The translations under genes were made by a program, and so were the position numbers. From a bacterium (GTDB lineage Bacteria > Cyanobacteriota > Sericytochromatia > S15B-MN24 > VGJW01), in NCBI GenBank assembly GCA_021781555.1, contig JAJXWQ010000002.1, forward strand, positions 31,712 to 95,711: a DNA stretch of 64,000 bases. Direction: 5' to 3'. Within the stretch, counting starts at the first letter, position 1. Each line of letters opens with the position of its first letter. The notes below the pieces were generated by a model. It saw nothing but the letters and a program-made list of their open reading frames with translations. It had not been told where the DNA came from and did no database searches. Positions 26,294 to 35,664 of the stretch are shown one piece after another.

Positions 26294-27043
26294 GTGACCC
26301 GCAGACTCGAGGGGCGAACCGCCCTGGTAACCGGGGGAAGCCGCGGCATCGGCCGTGCGATCGCCCTCGATCTTGCCAGCGCCGGGGCCCGGGTCGGAGT
26401 CAGCTACGTATCCAACGCGAGCGCGGCCGACGCGACCGTTGCCGAGATCCAGGCCGCCGGTGGAGAGGCACGGGCCTTTGTCAGCGATGTGAGCCAGCCG
26501 GAGTCCGTCGAAGGCCTCGTCAAGGGCTTTCTGGCCTTGACCGGCGGGCTGATCGACATCCTGGTCAACAACGCCGGCATCACCCGCGACGGTCTGGTGA
26601 TGCGCATGAGCGACTCGGACTGGAAGGCCGTCCTGGACACCAATCTCACGGGCACCTTTCTCGTGACCCGGGCGGTTTCGCGGACCATGATCAAGCAGCG
26701 GTTCGGGCGTATCATCAATGTCTCGAGCGTGGTTGGGTTGATGGGCAACCCTGGCCAGGCCAACTACGCCGCCTCCAAGGCGGGTCTCATCGGCTTCACC
26801 AAATCCCTTGCCAAGGAGCTGGGCTCCCGTAATATCCTGGTCAATGCCGTGGCCCCCGGGTTCATCCACTCCGAGATGACCGAGGGCCTTGGCGACGATC
26901 TCAAGCGCAAGTACCTCGAACAGCTGCCTGTCGGCCGGTTCGGCGAACCGCAGGAGGTCGCGGCCCTGGTGGTCTTCCTCGCCGCGGAGGGCACTTACAT
27001 CACCGGCCAGGTCATCAACGTTGACGGCGGCATACTCACCTGA
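26294..27043 (+). CDS. fabG: 3-oxoacyl-ACP reductase
   Basis: 249 residues from the GTG at 26294, with AGGAG 5 bases upstream. It is a short-chain dehydrogenase: [12 protein letters not shown] binds [19 protein letters not shown] follows, and the catalytic Ser and Y-x-x-x-K appear in [21 protein letters not shown]. It reduces 3-oxoacyl-ACP. Its TGA shares bases with an ATG at 27043, but the acpP start is placed 15 bases later. Confidence 0.95.
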   Translation: MTRRLEGRTALVTGGSRGIGRAIALDLASAGARVGVSYVSNASAADATVAEIQAAGGEARAFVSDVSQPESVEGLVKGFLALTGGLIDILVNNAGITRDGLVMRMSDSDWKAVLDTNLTGTFLVTRAVSRTMIKQRFGRIINVSSVVGLMGNPGQANYAASKAGLIGFTKSLAKELGSRNILVNAVAPGFIHSEMTEGLGDDLKRKYLEQLPVGRFGEPQEVAALVVFLAAEGTYITGQVINVDGGILT

Positions 27044-27057
27044 TGGAGGACCTTCAA

Positions 27058-27303
27058 ATGGACGATAACGAACTCTTCGAAAAGCTCCGCAAGATCGTGG
27101 TCGAGCAACTCGGCGTCAGCGCCGAAGAAGTCACGCGTCAAGCGAGCTTCCAGGAAGATCTCGGAGCCGATTCCCTCGACACGGTCGAGCTCGTGATGGC
27201 GCTGGAAGAAGAGTTCGAGGTCGAGATCCCCGATGAGGACGCCGAGAAGCTCACCTCGGTCGAGAACGCCCTCAAGTACATCAAGACCCATCAGCCAGCC
27301 TGA
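27058..27303 (+). CDS. acpP: acyl carrier protein
   Basis: 81 residues from the ATG at 27058. GGAGG lies 8 bases upstream, making this start better than the ATG at 27043. The phosphopantetheine site is the serine in [11 protein letters not shown]. The protein is strongly acidic, as usual. Two hairpins follow, so a large share of transcripts probably end here. Confidence 0.95.
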   Translation: MDDNELFEKLRKIVVEQLGVSAEEVTRQASFQEDLGADSLDTVELVMALEEEFEVEIPDEDAEKLTSVENALKYIKTHQPA

Positions 27304-27314
27304 TGACCGAGCGA

Positions 27315-27350
27315 GGGATGGCTGCGACCGTGTCAGCCATCCCTTCCTCT
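27315..27350 (+). terminator. terminator after acpP
   Basis: GGGATGGCTG pairs perfectly with CAGCCATCCC around a 9-base loop, followed by TTCCTCT. It lies 12 bases after the acpP stop. It probably shortens most transcripts before fabF. Confidence 0.8.
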
Positions 27351-27440
27351 CGAAGGCGGGCCGTGCGCGGCCTGCGGACGCGCGGCATGGACGAACGCGG
27401 GCCGGCGTGGGATATTGCCATTCCTTCGCGAGCACAGAGC

Positions 27441-27455
27441 GACCCCGAAGGGGTC
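27441..27455 (+). terminator. second small hairpin between acpP and fabF
   Basis: GACCCC-GAA-GGGGTC, a perfect 6-bp stem with a 3-base loop, followed by TTGTC. It could be a back-up terminator or a processing site. The rest of the 234-base spacer (27304-27537) shows no gene; a promoter for fabF is likely but not clear. Confidence 0.45.
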
Positions 27456-27537
27456 TTGTCCGAGACATCCGCTGGATCGGAGCCATCTTGATCAGGGGTA
27501 ACCTGCCACCACCAGGCGCGATAGCCACGAGATAACC

Positions 27538-28779
27538 ATGAAGAATCGAGTCGTCATCACGGGCCTGGGCGCCATCACCCCCGTCGGGTTGGACGCGCCT
27601 TCTTACTGGAGCGGGCTCAAATCCGGCCAGTCTGGCGTTGCACCCATCACCCGGTTCGATCCCAGTTCACTTCCGGTACGCTTCGCCGCCGAGGTCAAAG
27701 GGTGGGATCCCACCGCCTACATGTCGGCAAAGGACGCCAAGCGCAATGCGCGCTTCGTCCAGTTCGCGGTCGGTGCGGGACGCCAGGCCTTCGACCATGC
27801 GAAGCTCGCATCGGGCGCCATGGACATGGCTCGTATCGGGGTCATCGTGGGTTCCGGCATGGGGGCTCTCGACGTCCTCGAGGAGGAGATCACGACGCTC
27901 AACGCCAAGGGGCCGAGCCGGGTATCGCCCTTCCTCATCCCCATGACGATCGTCAACATGGCAGCTGGCGCCTTGGCGATCCAGGTCGGCGCCAAAGGAC
28001 CCAACTACTGCCCGGTCTCGGCCTGCGCGAGCGGCAGCCACGCCATCGGCGAGGCTTTCCGGACCTTGCAGCGCGGCGACGCCGATGCCGTTCTCGCCGG
28101 CGGGGCCGAGGCCGTCATCACGCGACTGGGCATCTCCGGCTTCGCTTCGGCCAAGGCGCTATCCAGGCGCAATGACGATCCGGTACACGCTTCCCGGCCC
28201 TTCGACGCGGCGCGAGACGGCTTCGTGATGGGCGAGGGCGCAGGCGTGATGGTCCTCGAAACGCTCGAGCACGCGACCCGGCGCGGGGCCGAGATCCTGG
28301 CCGAGGTTCTGGGCTATGGCCTGTCGGGAGACGCCTACCACATGACGCTCCCGGCGCCGGAGGCCGAAGGCGCGCAGCGAGCCATCAAGATGGCGCTGGC
28401 CGACGCCGGAATCTCGGCTCCGCAGATCGATTACATCAATGCCCACGGGACCTCGACCGAGGCCAACGATCGCCTCGAGACGGCGGCGATCAAGGCCGTC
28501 TTCGGCGAACACGCGGCCAGGATCCCGATGAGCAGCACCAAGTCGATGACGGGGCACCTCCTGGGGGCCGCCGGGGCGATCGAGGCGATCGCCACGATCA
28601 TGGCCATCCGCGACGGCGTCATTCCCCCCACGATCAACCTCGTGGAACCCGATCCCGAGTGCGACCTGGACTACGTTCCGGGGGTGGCCCGTCCGCACGA
28701 GGTCCGGATCGCCATGAGCAACAACATGGGATTCGGAGGCCAGAACGGATCGCTCGTCTTCGGGCGTTTCCAGGGCTGA
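27538..28779 (+). CDS. fabF: beta-ketoacyl-ACP synthase II
   Basis: 413 residues. Catalytic residues are Cys in PVSACASGSHAIG, His in NAHGTSTEAND and His in SMTGHLLGAAGA, with the C-terminal glycine motif NNMGFGGQNGSLVF. It elongates acyl chains. It is separated from acpP by two hairpins, and only a weak ribosome site (GAGATAA) is seen. rnc follows after 15 bases. Confidence 0.95.
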   Translation: MKNRVVITGLGAITPVGLDAPSYWSGLKSGQSGVAPITRFDPSSLPVRFAAEVKGWDPTAYMSAKDAKRNARFVQFAVGAGRQAFDHAKLASGAMDMARIGVIVGSGMGALDVLEEEITTLNAKGPSRVSPFLIPMTIVNMAAGALAIQVGAKGPNYCPVSACASGSHAIGEAFRTLQRGDADAVLAGGAEAVITRLGISGFASAKALSRRNDDPVHASRPFDAARDGFVMGEGAGVMVLETLEHATRRGAEILAEVLGYGLSGDAYHMTLPAPEAEGAQRAIKMALADAGISAPQIDYINAHGTSTEANDRLETAAIKAVFGEHAARIPMSSTKSMTGHLLGAAGAIEAIATIMAIRDGVIPPTINLVEPDPECDLDYVPGVARPHEVRIAMSNNMGFGGQNGSLVFGRFQG

Positions 28780-28794
28780 GGCCGGAAGTTCGCC

Positions 28795-29523
28795 TTGAGG
28801 ACGGCCCTCGCGATCCCGGCTCTCATCGAACGTCTCGGCCTGCCGCCGGACGTGGATACGGCCCTCTTCGAGCAGGCCGTGACCCACGTCTCTTTCTCCG
28901 CCGAACACCCGCCGCATCCCCATTACGAGCGACTCGAATTCCTGGGCGATGCCGTCTTGAAGTTCGCCATGGCCGATCTCCTGTTCGGGCGCTTTCCCGA
29001 CGATCCGGAAGGTCCCATGACGCAGGTTCTGACCCGAGTCGTATCGGATCAGACCCTGGCCATCGTGGCCAGAACCCTGGATCTTGGCTCCTTCTTGCGC
29101 CTCGGTGCAGGCGAGATCGCAACCGGCGGTCGCGATCGCGTCGGGACCCTGGCGTCGTCCCTCGAGGCCATCCTGGCGGCCGTGTACCTTTCGTGCGACA
29201 TCGACCGGGCCAGCTCGCTCGTCGCACGGCTGCTCGAGTCCGAAATCGCTCGCGCCCATAGCGAGCCCGGGGGAGAGAATTTCAAGGCCTTGCTGCAGGA
29301 ACGCACCCAGCACTTCCTTGGCCAGCTCCCGCGATACCGGGTCATCGCCGACACGCTGGTGACTCCCTACGAGCACCTCTTCGAGGTCGCGGTGGATGTG
29401 GACGGACTCACGCGGGCCCGCGGCGCTGGCCCCTCCAAACGCGCCGCCGAACAGGAAGCCGCCCGGCAGGCCCTGGTCGAGCTGGGCTGGAACTCGCACT
29501 CGAATCCGGGGTCACGCCCGTGA
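28795..29523 (+). CDS. rnc: ribonuclease III with an altered metal-binding residue
   Basis: 242 residues from a TTG at 28795, with GGAAG 6 bases upstream. The signature ERLEFLGDAVL is intact. In the second metal motif, usually A-D-x-x-E-A, the sequence reads ASSLEAI: the Asp that helps bind Mg2+ is Ser (codon tcg), while the Glu remains. The C-terminal double-stranded RNA-binding domain (about 160-232) is normal, with GAGPSKRAAEQEAARQAL. RNase III processes rRNA and other duplex RNA. The substitution could lower or change cleavage. The context after fabF is the usual one for rnc. Confidence 0.9.
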   Translation: MRTALAIPALIERLGLPPDVDTALFEQAVTHVSFSAEHPPHPHYERLEFLGDAVLKFAMADLLFGRFPDDPEGPMTQVLTRVVSDQTLAIVARTLDLGSFLRLGAGEIATGGRDRVGTLASSLEAILAAVYLSCDIDRASSLVARLLESEIARAHSEPGGENFKALLQERTQHFLGQLPRYRVIADTLVTPYEHLFEVAVDVDGLTRARGAGPSKRAAEQEAARQALVELGWNSHSNPGSRP

Positions 29524-29562
29524 TCCTGGCCAAGCGACGCCCGTTGCGCTAACCTGGCGGGC

Positions 29563-30216
29563 ATGCGGCCTGTTTCGATCGCCCCGTCCCTCCTCTCGGC
29601 CGACTTTTCCCGCCTGGCCGAGGAGCTCGCTCGCATGGAGTCAGCGGGTGCCGACTGGGTCCACCTGGACGTCATGGACGGCCACTTCGTGCCCAACCTC
29701 ACCTTCGGTGCACCCGTGATCGGAGCCCTGCGCAAGCATTCGCGCCTCCCCTTCGACGCCCACCTGATGATCGAGGCGCCCGAGCGCGTGATCGAGGACT
29801 ACGCGCGAGCTGGCTGTGATCACCTCACCGTGCACGTGGAGACGGGCTACCATCACCGTCGCACCCTGGCGGCGATCCGGGACGCCAAGATGCGAGCTGG
29901 CGTCGCGCTGAACCCCGCCACTCCCCCCGAGGTCCTCGACTATCTCCTGCCCTGCGTCGACATCGTGCTGGTCATGACGGTCGATCCGGGCTTCGGGGGC
30001 CAGCGGTTCATCCCGGAGATGCTCGGCAAGATTCGCCGCATCCGCCAGCAGATCGCCGATCGGGAGATCGACCTCGCGGTGGACGGGGGCGTCACGACGC
30101 AGACAGCCCGGGCGATCCTCGAGGCGGGGGCGAATGTTCTGGTGGCCGGGAGCGCGGTCTTCGGATCCGCCGACATCAAGACCGCGGTCGCCGATTTACG
30201 GGCCACCGCCGCCTGA
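29563..30216 (+). CDS. rpe: ribulose-phosphate 3-epimerase
   Basis: 217 residues. Motifs of the family are all present: APSLLSADFSRL, HLDVMDGHFVPN with the catalytic Asp and metal-binding His, HLMIEAPE, MTVDPGFGGQRFIP, AVDGGVTTQTA. It interconverts ribulose-5-phosphate and xylulose-5-phosphate in the pentose phosphate pathway. It follows rnc by 39 bases and probably ends this transcription unit. Confidence 0.95.
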   Translation: MRPVSIAPSLLSADFSRLAEELARMESAGADWVHLDVMDGHFVPNLTFGAPVIGALRKHSRLPFDAHLMIEAPERVIEDYARAGCDHLTVHVETGYHHRRTLAAIRDAKMRAGVALNPATPPEVLDYLLPCVDIVLVMTVDPGFGGQRFIPEMLGKIRRIRQQIADREIDLAVDGGVTTQTARAILEAGANVLVAGSAVFGSADIKTAVADLRATAA

Positions 30217-30592
30217 TCAGAGCCTGGCAACGCGCCAGCTTGCCCGCAGCCGGAGAACGCCTCACCGCTCGCGGTGGCTGGGGCCCGGTACGCGATCGGA
30301 GTCCCCGCGATCCCCGCGGTTGAGCGGCGCCGGAGCCGGAAACTTGGCCTGGGTCGCCTTCGGGTTGTCACTCATCATCTTCTTCTTGTCGGACGGGGGA
30401 AAGTTCGATTTAAAGTTAATCACACTTAAGCTCTGCCGGCCACCCGCATTACGATCGTTGGTCTTCTCAAGGCCTTCTACCCCGCATCGGAGCGGATCAA
30501 TCGCCGTGCGGGCCAGCGCCGACGCCAAAGTTTACAAATCGAAAATCGGCGGCTGAACCCGGGCCGGAGGCACCCGGGTACAAGGGCATGGC
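30217..30592. other. 376-base intergenic region with AT-rich island and possible small minus-strand ORF
   Basis: No convincing gene is seen. An AT-rich stretch around 30409-30430 (GATTTAAAGTTAATC) stands out in this GC-rich genome and may contain promoters. On the minus strand a frame at 30378-30262 would give a 38-residue basic, Pro/Arg-rich peptide beginning MMSDNPKATQAKFPAPAP, but no Shine-Dalgarno sequence precedes it. Treat that peptide as doubtful. Confidence 0.3.
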
Positions 30593-31378
30593 ATGGCGCT
30601 CAATGCCCTCATGGCCTGGCTCCTGGCCTCTTTCGGCCCGTGGGCCGCAAGCCCCCTCACCCCCGCACCGGTGGCGACGGCAAGCCTCCAGGCCAGCGCG
30701 TTCGCCACCGCCCGTCGCGGAGTGGTCGCCCTGGCCGATCGCTCCTTCTTGACCCAGTACGCGTCGGCCTACAATCCCGACGCCACGGATCTTTACGCGG
30801 CCAACTGCGGTCCCGCCAGCCTGGCCATGGTCCTGCGCGCACTGGGCGTCGCACCCAAGGTCGGGCCCCAGGAGCTCATCACCGATGCGCGGGTCGCGAT
30901 GACCGGATCCGACCAGACCGGCTCTTGGACCTACCCGGATCAGATCCTCTCCGCGGCCCCACGCTTTGGCCTGGCGGCCCGCGAGGTGCATGGCCTCCGG
31001 GCTGTTCGCGCCGCCGAGGCCAGCCCCGGTCATCTGGTCATCTTGAACCTCAACCCCGGTCCTGCCTACGCCGATCGCCTGGCTCACCCGTTCGACGGCG
31101 GCCACTTCGCCGTGGTCATCGGCTTCATCGGCCCCGACGCCATCCTCGACGACCCGATGGCACGGGCTCCTGCCCTGCGGGTCAGCACCGCCGACCTCGA
31201 GAAAGCCTTGACCGCCGATCTGGGGCCAGGCATCCCTCCCTATGACGGCGGCGTCGAGCTCTGGCGGGCCTCGGTGCCGAGCCCGGCCACGCTGGCATCG
31301 ACCGAGGGCTCCGCCTCGGGGGCTTCGGCGGGCGGCGCCGGCGCGGCGTCTCCGCTCCCCTCGGGGGGATGGAGGTAG
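30593..31378 (+). CDS. secreted C39-like cysteine peptidase
   Basis: 261 residues. The N-terminus has a hydrophobic segment (MALNALMAWLLASFGPWAAS) that looks like a signal peptide. The papain-like C39-type fold shows the active cysteine in NCGPASLAMVLRAL (about 77), the His in GGHFAVVIGF (about 175) and the Asp in ILDDPMAR. The C-terminal 40 residues are Ser/Ala/Gly-rich. This tail is encoded in the 139 bases that overlap the convergent transporter gene. It may be a peptidase or a related amidase; no ABC transporter is attached, so it is not a bacteriocin exporter of the usual kind. Confidence 0.7.
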   Translation: MALNALMAWLLASFGPWAASPLTPAPVATASLQASAFATARRGVVALADRSFLTQYASAYNPDATDLYAANCGPASLAMVLRALGVAPKVGPQELITDARVAMTGSDQTGSWTYPDQILSAAPRFGLAAREVHGLRAVRAAEASPGHLVILNLNPGPAYADRLAHPFDGGHFAVVIGFIGPDAILDDPMARAPALRVSTADLEKALTADLGPGIPPYDGGVELWRASVPSPATLASTEGSASGASAGGAGAASPLPSGGWR

Positions 31379-32397
31379 ACCCGGAGGGTCGCCACCGCGA
31401 CAGCAGTCAGGGGAATGGCCAGGAGAATGCCAAGGAACCCCGCCATCCTCATCCCGACGAGCACGGCCGAGATGATCACGACCGGGTGAAGACCGGTGGT
31501 ATGGCTCATCACGCGCGGTGAGATGATGTTGTCCTTGGTCTGCTGGATGGCAAGGGCCGCCAGAGCGACCTTGAGCACCACCCCCCCGCCCTGCAGGGCG
31601 GCGAGCAGCAAGCAGGTCCCGATTCCGATATAGGTCCCGAACATCGGGATGATCTCGGCCAGGCCCCAGATCAGGCCGCCGACCACGCCGTAGCTCATGC
31701 CCACCAGCGTGAACGCCACGGTGGACGCCCCCAGCACCACCGAGGCATTGATGACCTGCCCCCGGAAGTATGCGTTGAGGCTCCGATCGAGCTCGCGCTG
31801 GAAGTACGTGAAGGAGGTCCGCGCCGGCTCGGGGATGAAATCCCTCACCTGCTGCCACAGGCGCTGGCCGTCCTTGAGGAAGTAGAAGGCCATGACCAGC
31901 GTCATGGCCACCGAGAAGAAGCTAAAGAAGCCGCTGGTAAGGAAAGCCCCGACGTGGCTCGTGGCAAACGCGGAGAGGTCCTGGAGACGCGGTACGACCA
32001 GATTCTCGAGGTGAATCTGGACGTGTACGTTCCGGGTTGCCAGGGTGCTCTCGATGCCCTGGGTCAGGGTATGCAGCCGGTCGGCGGCGACGGGCACGGA
32101 CTTCAGCAGCTCCTGGACCTGCAGGACCACCAGGGGCACCAGGAGGGACCCGGCTGCAGACGCCAGCATGAGCACGAGCACGACCACGATGGCCACAGCC
32201 GCGAGTCGAGGCATCCGCCGGGACAGCGGATCGACCAGCAACTGGAGCACGTAGGCCACGAGCAAGGCGCTGACCAGGATGTACAGGACTCCCGCCAGGT
32301 AACCGCAGATCCACATCACGGCGTAGCCCAGCACCACGAGCAGCACCAAGCTGCCGAGCTGGTAGAAGATGCGGGCCCAGTCGATCGGGGGTCTCAT
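31240..32397 (-). CDS. AI-2E family transporter (PerM/TqsA-like)
   Basis: 385 residues with about eight hydrophobic helices. Family features include the N-terminal pair of helices, the long amphipathic middle region (about 95-150) and the conserved LVGMSYGVVGGLIWGLAEIIPMFG. The C-terminal portion holds GTCLLLAALQGGGVVLKVA then SHTTGLHPVVIISAVLVG. Members export autoinducer-2 or act as ion antiporters, so the substrate is open. The last 45 residues are an Ala/Pro/Glu tail encoded in the overlap with the C39-like gene. Confidence 0.85.
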   Translation of the reverse strand: MRPPIDWARIFYQLGSLVLLVVLGYAVMWICGYLAGVLYILVSALLVAYVLQLLVDPLSRRMPRLAAVAIVVVLVLMLASAAGSLLVPLVVLQVQELLKSVPVAADRLHTLTQGIESTLATRNVHVQIHLENLVVPRLQDLSAFATSHVGAFLTSGFFSFFSVAMTLVMAFYFLKDGQRLWQQVRDFIPEPARTSFTYFQRELDRSLNAYFRGQVINASVVLGASTVAFTLVGMSYGVVGGLIWGLAEIIPMFGTYIGIGTCLLLAALQGGGVVLKVALAALAIQQTKDNIISPRVMSHTTGLHPVVIISAVLVGMRMAGFLGILLAIPLTAVAVATLRVYLHPPEGSGDAAPAPPAEAPEAEPSVDASVAGLGTEARQSSTPPS

Positions 32398-32444
32398 CGA
32401 CCCGGCCTGCGGTTGGTAGAAAGCATCCTAGACGGGTGGTACCC

Positions 32445-34658
32445 TCAGTCGTCGAAAAGATAAGGATCGCACCACAAAGAAGCCCACTGCATGGGATTCT
32501 TTACGGGCACCGGATCGTGACACGTGGCGGGGTGTGGGGATGGATTGACCCCCTCGGGCAAGCTGAGAATCTCGCTGGCGTAGAACACCACGCTCTCGTC
32601 GAACATGTGCGCCAGATTGGTCTCGAGGAACTGCGCGGCGATCTCGCCCTCGCCGATCCTGCGCAGCAGGTGGATCACGTAGGGCGTGAAGCGCGGGAAG
32701 CAAACCGCCTCGTGATACTGCTGATCGCCGTAAAAAATCCTCTGCTCGCTATCCTTGGTGAGGATCCCGAACAGCGCCGGCCTGCCCTCGCGATGCCGGG
32801 TCACCACCAGCTGCTGCTCGAGGCAACGCCATATCGCCGCCAGATCCGCGAGCGAGAAGACATCCTCGCTCAGGAGCTCGGCCGCGGCCTCGACTCCGCA
32901 GGCCGTCACCATCGGATCCGCCCGTCCCTGCTGCGTGACGAGGTTGTAGAGGTAACCGATGCCGGGGTTCCAGAACAGCGGCTTGAAAGTCTGCAAGGCC
33001 TTCTGGTGCACGGCCTTCACCTCGGTCGCCAGGCTCCGGGCCGGGGTGGAGTCATCTCCCGGGGAATCCTCCAGGAGTTCCAGCCCGTAGCTCAGCATGC
33101 GGATCCACTGGGCGTTGAGCTCCGGAAGGTAGTAAGTCGGGAACTGGTACAGCTCCCAGGCGTAGTGCCCGTCCTGGAACCGCACGATGTCCTCGACCTG
33201 CCAGCTCCGATCGACGCGCATCGGAAGATCCCCGACCTGGATCCCCTCGGCCCAGACCTTGCGGCGGCCCGCCAGCCACGAATGGCTGGGCAGCGACAGG
33301 ATCAGGCCGTTATCCGCCAGGACCGGGGGCCCGCCCCGGGCATCCGTGCTTGCCGTCTTGAACGTCTTGTAGGCCGTGGTGAACGTCTCCTTGAGCTCCG
33401 CCCGGAGGTCGGCGGGCAAGTCCGGCCGAGCCTCGGAAAGCCAGGCGAACATCGAGATCAGCGCATCCCAGCCCTGGTAGTACTCGGCGGGCAACCGGCC
33501 CGTTTGGGCCCAGAGCTCTTGATGACTCTTGAGTTCGGGAACGCGATTGGGCAGGTTGCCGCTTTGCCTGTCGCGGTACTGCATCGCCAGCCTGAGGGCA
33601 CCTTCGAGGACCTCGTGCTTGCCCAGCATGTCGAGCGTGCGCCAGGAGTGCATGAAACCCGCGAAGATGGTCCGGAACCAGGGCGTTCGGAACCACCAGC
33701 CACCCGATTCCGGCACGCGATAGCCTCCGGCGTTCATGCCGAACTTCTCGGCCATGACATATGCACGCAGTGCGACATCCCGCGGCACGTCTGCCAGGAG
33801 ATCCATGTGCTCGGCAAGCCGGCGCTCCGAGTCCTCGATCAGCTTGCCGGCCATGACGCTGGCATGCTGGACCTTCCGGATGGCCCCTTCCTCGCTCGTG
33901 GAGGCGGCCATGAAGAAGCGGCAGCGTGGGCCGCGCAGCCGCACCCTCCCGAGGGCCGTGCCGCGGAAGTATTGCCGCTGGAAGCAGATGCGCCCATCCA
34001 CCAGCTCCCGGTTCCCGACGCCCAGGGAGTAGAAGAGATCCCAGCCATGGCGATCCGAGATGAACGCGAACTCGGTGTCGGTGCCGATGGCGATCCAGCG
34101 GTTGTTCTGGACCGTGACCACCTGGTTCGAGACCGTCCGCAGGGCGTGGCCCTCCGGATCCGAGTAGTAGTACATGTGCCGTATGTCGAACAGCGGCTTG
34201 ATGTCGATGAGGACCTCGCCACGCGGACCCTCGTCCGCGAAGCCGTATTCGCCCATCCAGATGGTGTCGACCGAACCATCGGGCTCGTTCACATCCAGCA
34301 GCCGGTAACGGGCGATGAACGGGCCGTGGTCGGAATCGAACCGGTACGTGACCACGTCCGGGGTCGCCTCCATCCCGGTGGCGACGAGCGTGCACGGGGC
34401 CTTGTCGACGAAGACTCCGAAGCCGACGCGATCCACGAACTTCCAGTTCTCGCCTGCCACGAGGCACAGCAGGCCCTCGTAGGCAAAATCCGTGCGGTGG
34501 TAGTAAAGCCCGTCCGCCTCGCGCTGGGTCAACGACGACTGGCTCCATTCGGCAGCCCGCGACCGCAGCGAAAGTCTCCGCGTGCGGGCGTGATCCCAGT
34601 CGGGATTGTCGAGGGCGGGAAACGACAGCGTGGCCTGTCGCGCGGCGACGTCCAGCAT
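32445..34658 (-). CDS. large glycosidase-like protein, amylo-1,6-glucosidase/(alpha/alpha)6-barrel type (tentative)
   Basis: 737 residues from the ATG at 34658, with AGGAG 5 bases upstream; the longer open frame upstream is an antisense shadow of recO. The N-terminal half (about 1-250) is beta-rich, with FVDRVGFGVFVDKAPCTLVATG and WMGEYGFADEG. The C-terminal half is helical, with repeated hydrophobic helices and aromatic/acidic clusters such as WQVEDIVRFQDGHYAWELYQ and IFYGDQQYHEAVCFPRF. That layout matches glycogen-debranching and related barrel hydrolases. No signal peptide, so a cytoplasmic role in alpha-glucan metabolism is inferred. The family call is tentative. Confidence 0.5.
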   Translation of the reverse strand: MLDVAARQATLSFPALDNPDWDHARTRRLSLRSRAAEWSQSSLTQREADGLYYHRTDFAYEGLLCLVAGENWKFVDRVGFGVFVDKAPCTLVATGMEATPDVVTYRFDSDHGPFIARYRLLDVNEPDGSVDTIWMGEYGFADEGPRGEVLIDIKPLFDIRHMYYYSDPEGHALRTVSNQVVTVQNNRWIAIGTDTEFAFISDRHGWDLFYSLGVGNRELVDGRICFQRQYFRGTALGRVRLRGPRCRFFMAASTSEEGAIRKVQHASVMAGKLIEDSERRLAEHMDLLADVPRDVALRAYVMAEKFGMNAGGYRVPESGGWWFRTPWFRTIFAGFMHSWRTLDMLGKHEVLEGALRLAMQYRDRQSGNLPNRVPELKSHQELWAQTGRLPAEYYQGWDALISMFAWLSEARPDLPADLRAELKETFTTAYKTFKTASTDARGGPPVLADNGLILSLPSHSWLAGRRKVWAEGIQVGDLPMRVDRSWQVEDIVRFQDGHYAWELYQFPTYYLPELNAQWIRMLSYGLELLEDSPGDDSTPARSLATEVKAVHQKALQTFKPLFWNPGIGYLYNLVTQQGRADPMVTACGVEAAAELLSEDVFSLADLAAIWRCLEQQLVVTRHREGRPALFGILTKDSEQRIFYGDQQYHEAVCFPRFTPYVIHLLRRIGEGEIAAQFLETNLAHMFDESVVFYASEILSLPEGVNPSPHPATCHDPVPVKNPMQWASLWCDPYLFDD

Positions 34659-34815
34659 CGCGAGGCTCCTACACGTCTTCGTGCGAGGGATGGTGCGAAA
34701 GAGGTGCCCGGGCGTGGGGACCGAGCGGTTTGTTACATTGTATGTCGGCCGGCGCCATGTGGCCAGTGGCTTGGCCCGGAGGGAATCTCGCGAGATGACG
34801 CTCGCAGAGGAAAAT

Positions 34816-35565
34816 TCAAGGCGACAGGCGCCTGGCCATGGCGTTCGCGCGCAGCCTGACGTCGGCGCAGGCCTGGAGGGTGTCGGCGAGAAGCAACGCG
34901 GCGTCGCCTTCTCCCGGCAGCGGGCGGGTGAGATTGCGGACCACCTCGGCCTCGGCATCGCGCAGAGACCCGAGCAGGGCGAGGGTCTCGATACCGACGC
35001 TGCGAGCCGAACCTGGACAGCTCTCGCACTTCACTCCTCCCCCCTGGGCCGAGTACGCGACGGGACCGACCGCAGACTCCGCCACCGGTCTTCCGCAGAC
35101 GACGCAGGCATCGAGTTCCGGACGGTAGCCGCCCACATCCAGCAGGCCTAGCTCGCACCACAAGCCGACCGCCTCCGGGCGCGCCCCTGCGGCCAGAAGA
35201 TCGAGTGCCGCCTCGAGCCAGTCGAAGGCGGCCACGTTGGGCTGCCCTTCCGCCACGATCGCCATGGCCGCCTCGGCCAGACGGAAGCCGGCCATCAAGC
35301 GGTCGAAATCCGCCATGAGCGTGGCGCTGGGACCGTACGGAAGCGAGCTCGTCAGCACGTCGAGTGAGCCCCGCCCGGTCGAGACCTCGAGGGTGGCCCT
35401 CACGAGTGGCTCGAGCCTCCCCCCCCAGCGGTTTCTCGGCTTGCGAGCCCCCCGCGCCACCAGGCGCACGATCCCCCTCTCCCGCGTCAGTGCGACGAGG
35501 ATCTTGTCGTTCTCGCCCAGCGGATAGGTCCGGAGATTGAGGCCCGAAAGCACGTAAGCCGGCAT
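34816..35565 (-). CDS. recO: DNA repair protein RecO
   Basis: 249 residues. The N-terminal OB fold begins MPAYVLSGLNLRTYPLGENDKI and continues with LVARGARKPRNRWGGRLEP. The C-terminal helical part has the RecO zinc site CVVCGRPVAES and KCESCPG. RecO loads RecA on SSB-coated DNA with RecR. It lies upstream of the glycosidase-like gene on the same strand with a 157-base gap. Confidence 0.9.
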   Translation of the reverse strand: MPAYVLSGLNLRTYPLGENDKILVALTRERGIVRLVARGARKPRNRWGGRLEPLVRATLEVSTGRGSLDVLTSSLPYGPSATLMADFDRLMAGFRLAEAAMAIVAEGQPNVAAFDWLEAALDLLAAGARPEAVGLWCELGLLDVGGYRPELDACVVCGRPVAESAVGPVAYSAQGGGVKCESCPGSARSVGIETLALLGSLRDAEAEVVRNLTRPLPGEGDAALLLADTLQACADVRLRANAMARRLSP

Positions 35566-35664
35566 GTCGACGCAATCTTATCGCCCACGTGGGCGCCCGC
35601 GCCACCGGGCCGGCGGAGCTCGACGCGCGACTGGCTGGCTGGTTGGGTATAACGAGCTGTCGCG

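Noticed and set aside
30217..30592. RNase P RNA, tmRNA or 6S RNA in the largest gaps
   Set aside because: None of the conserved cores that I could recognise is present here or in 13959-14338.
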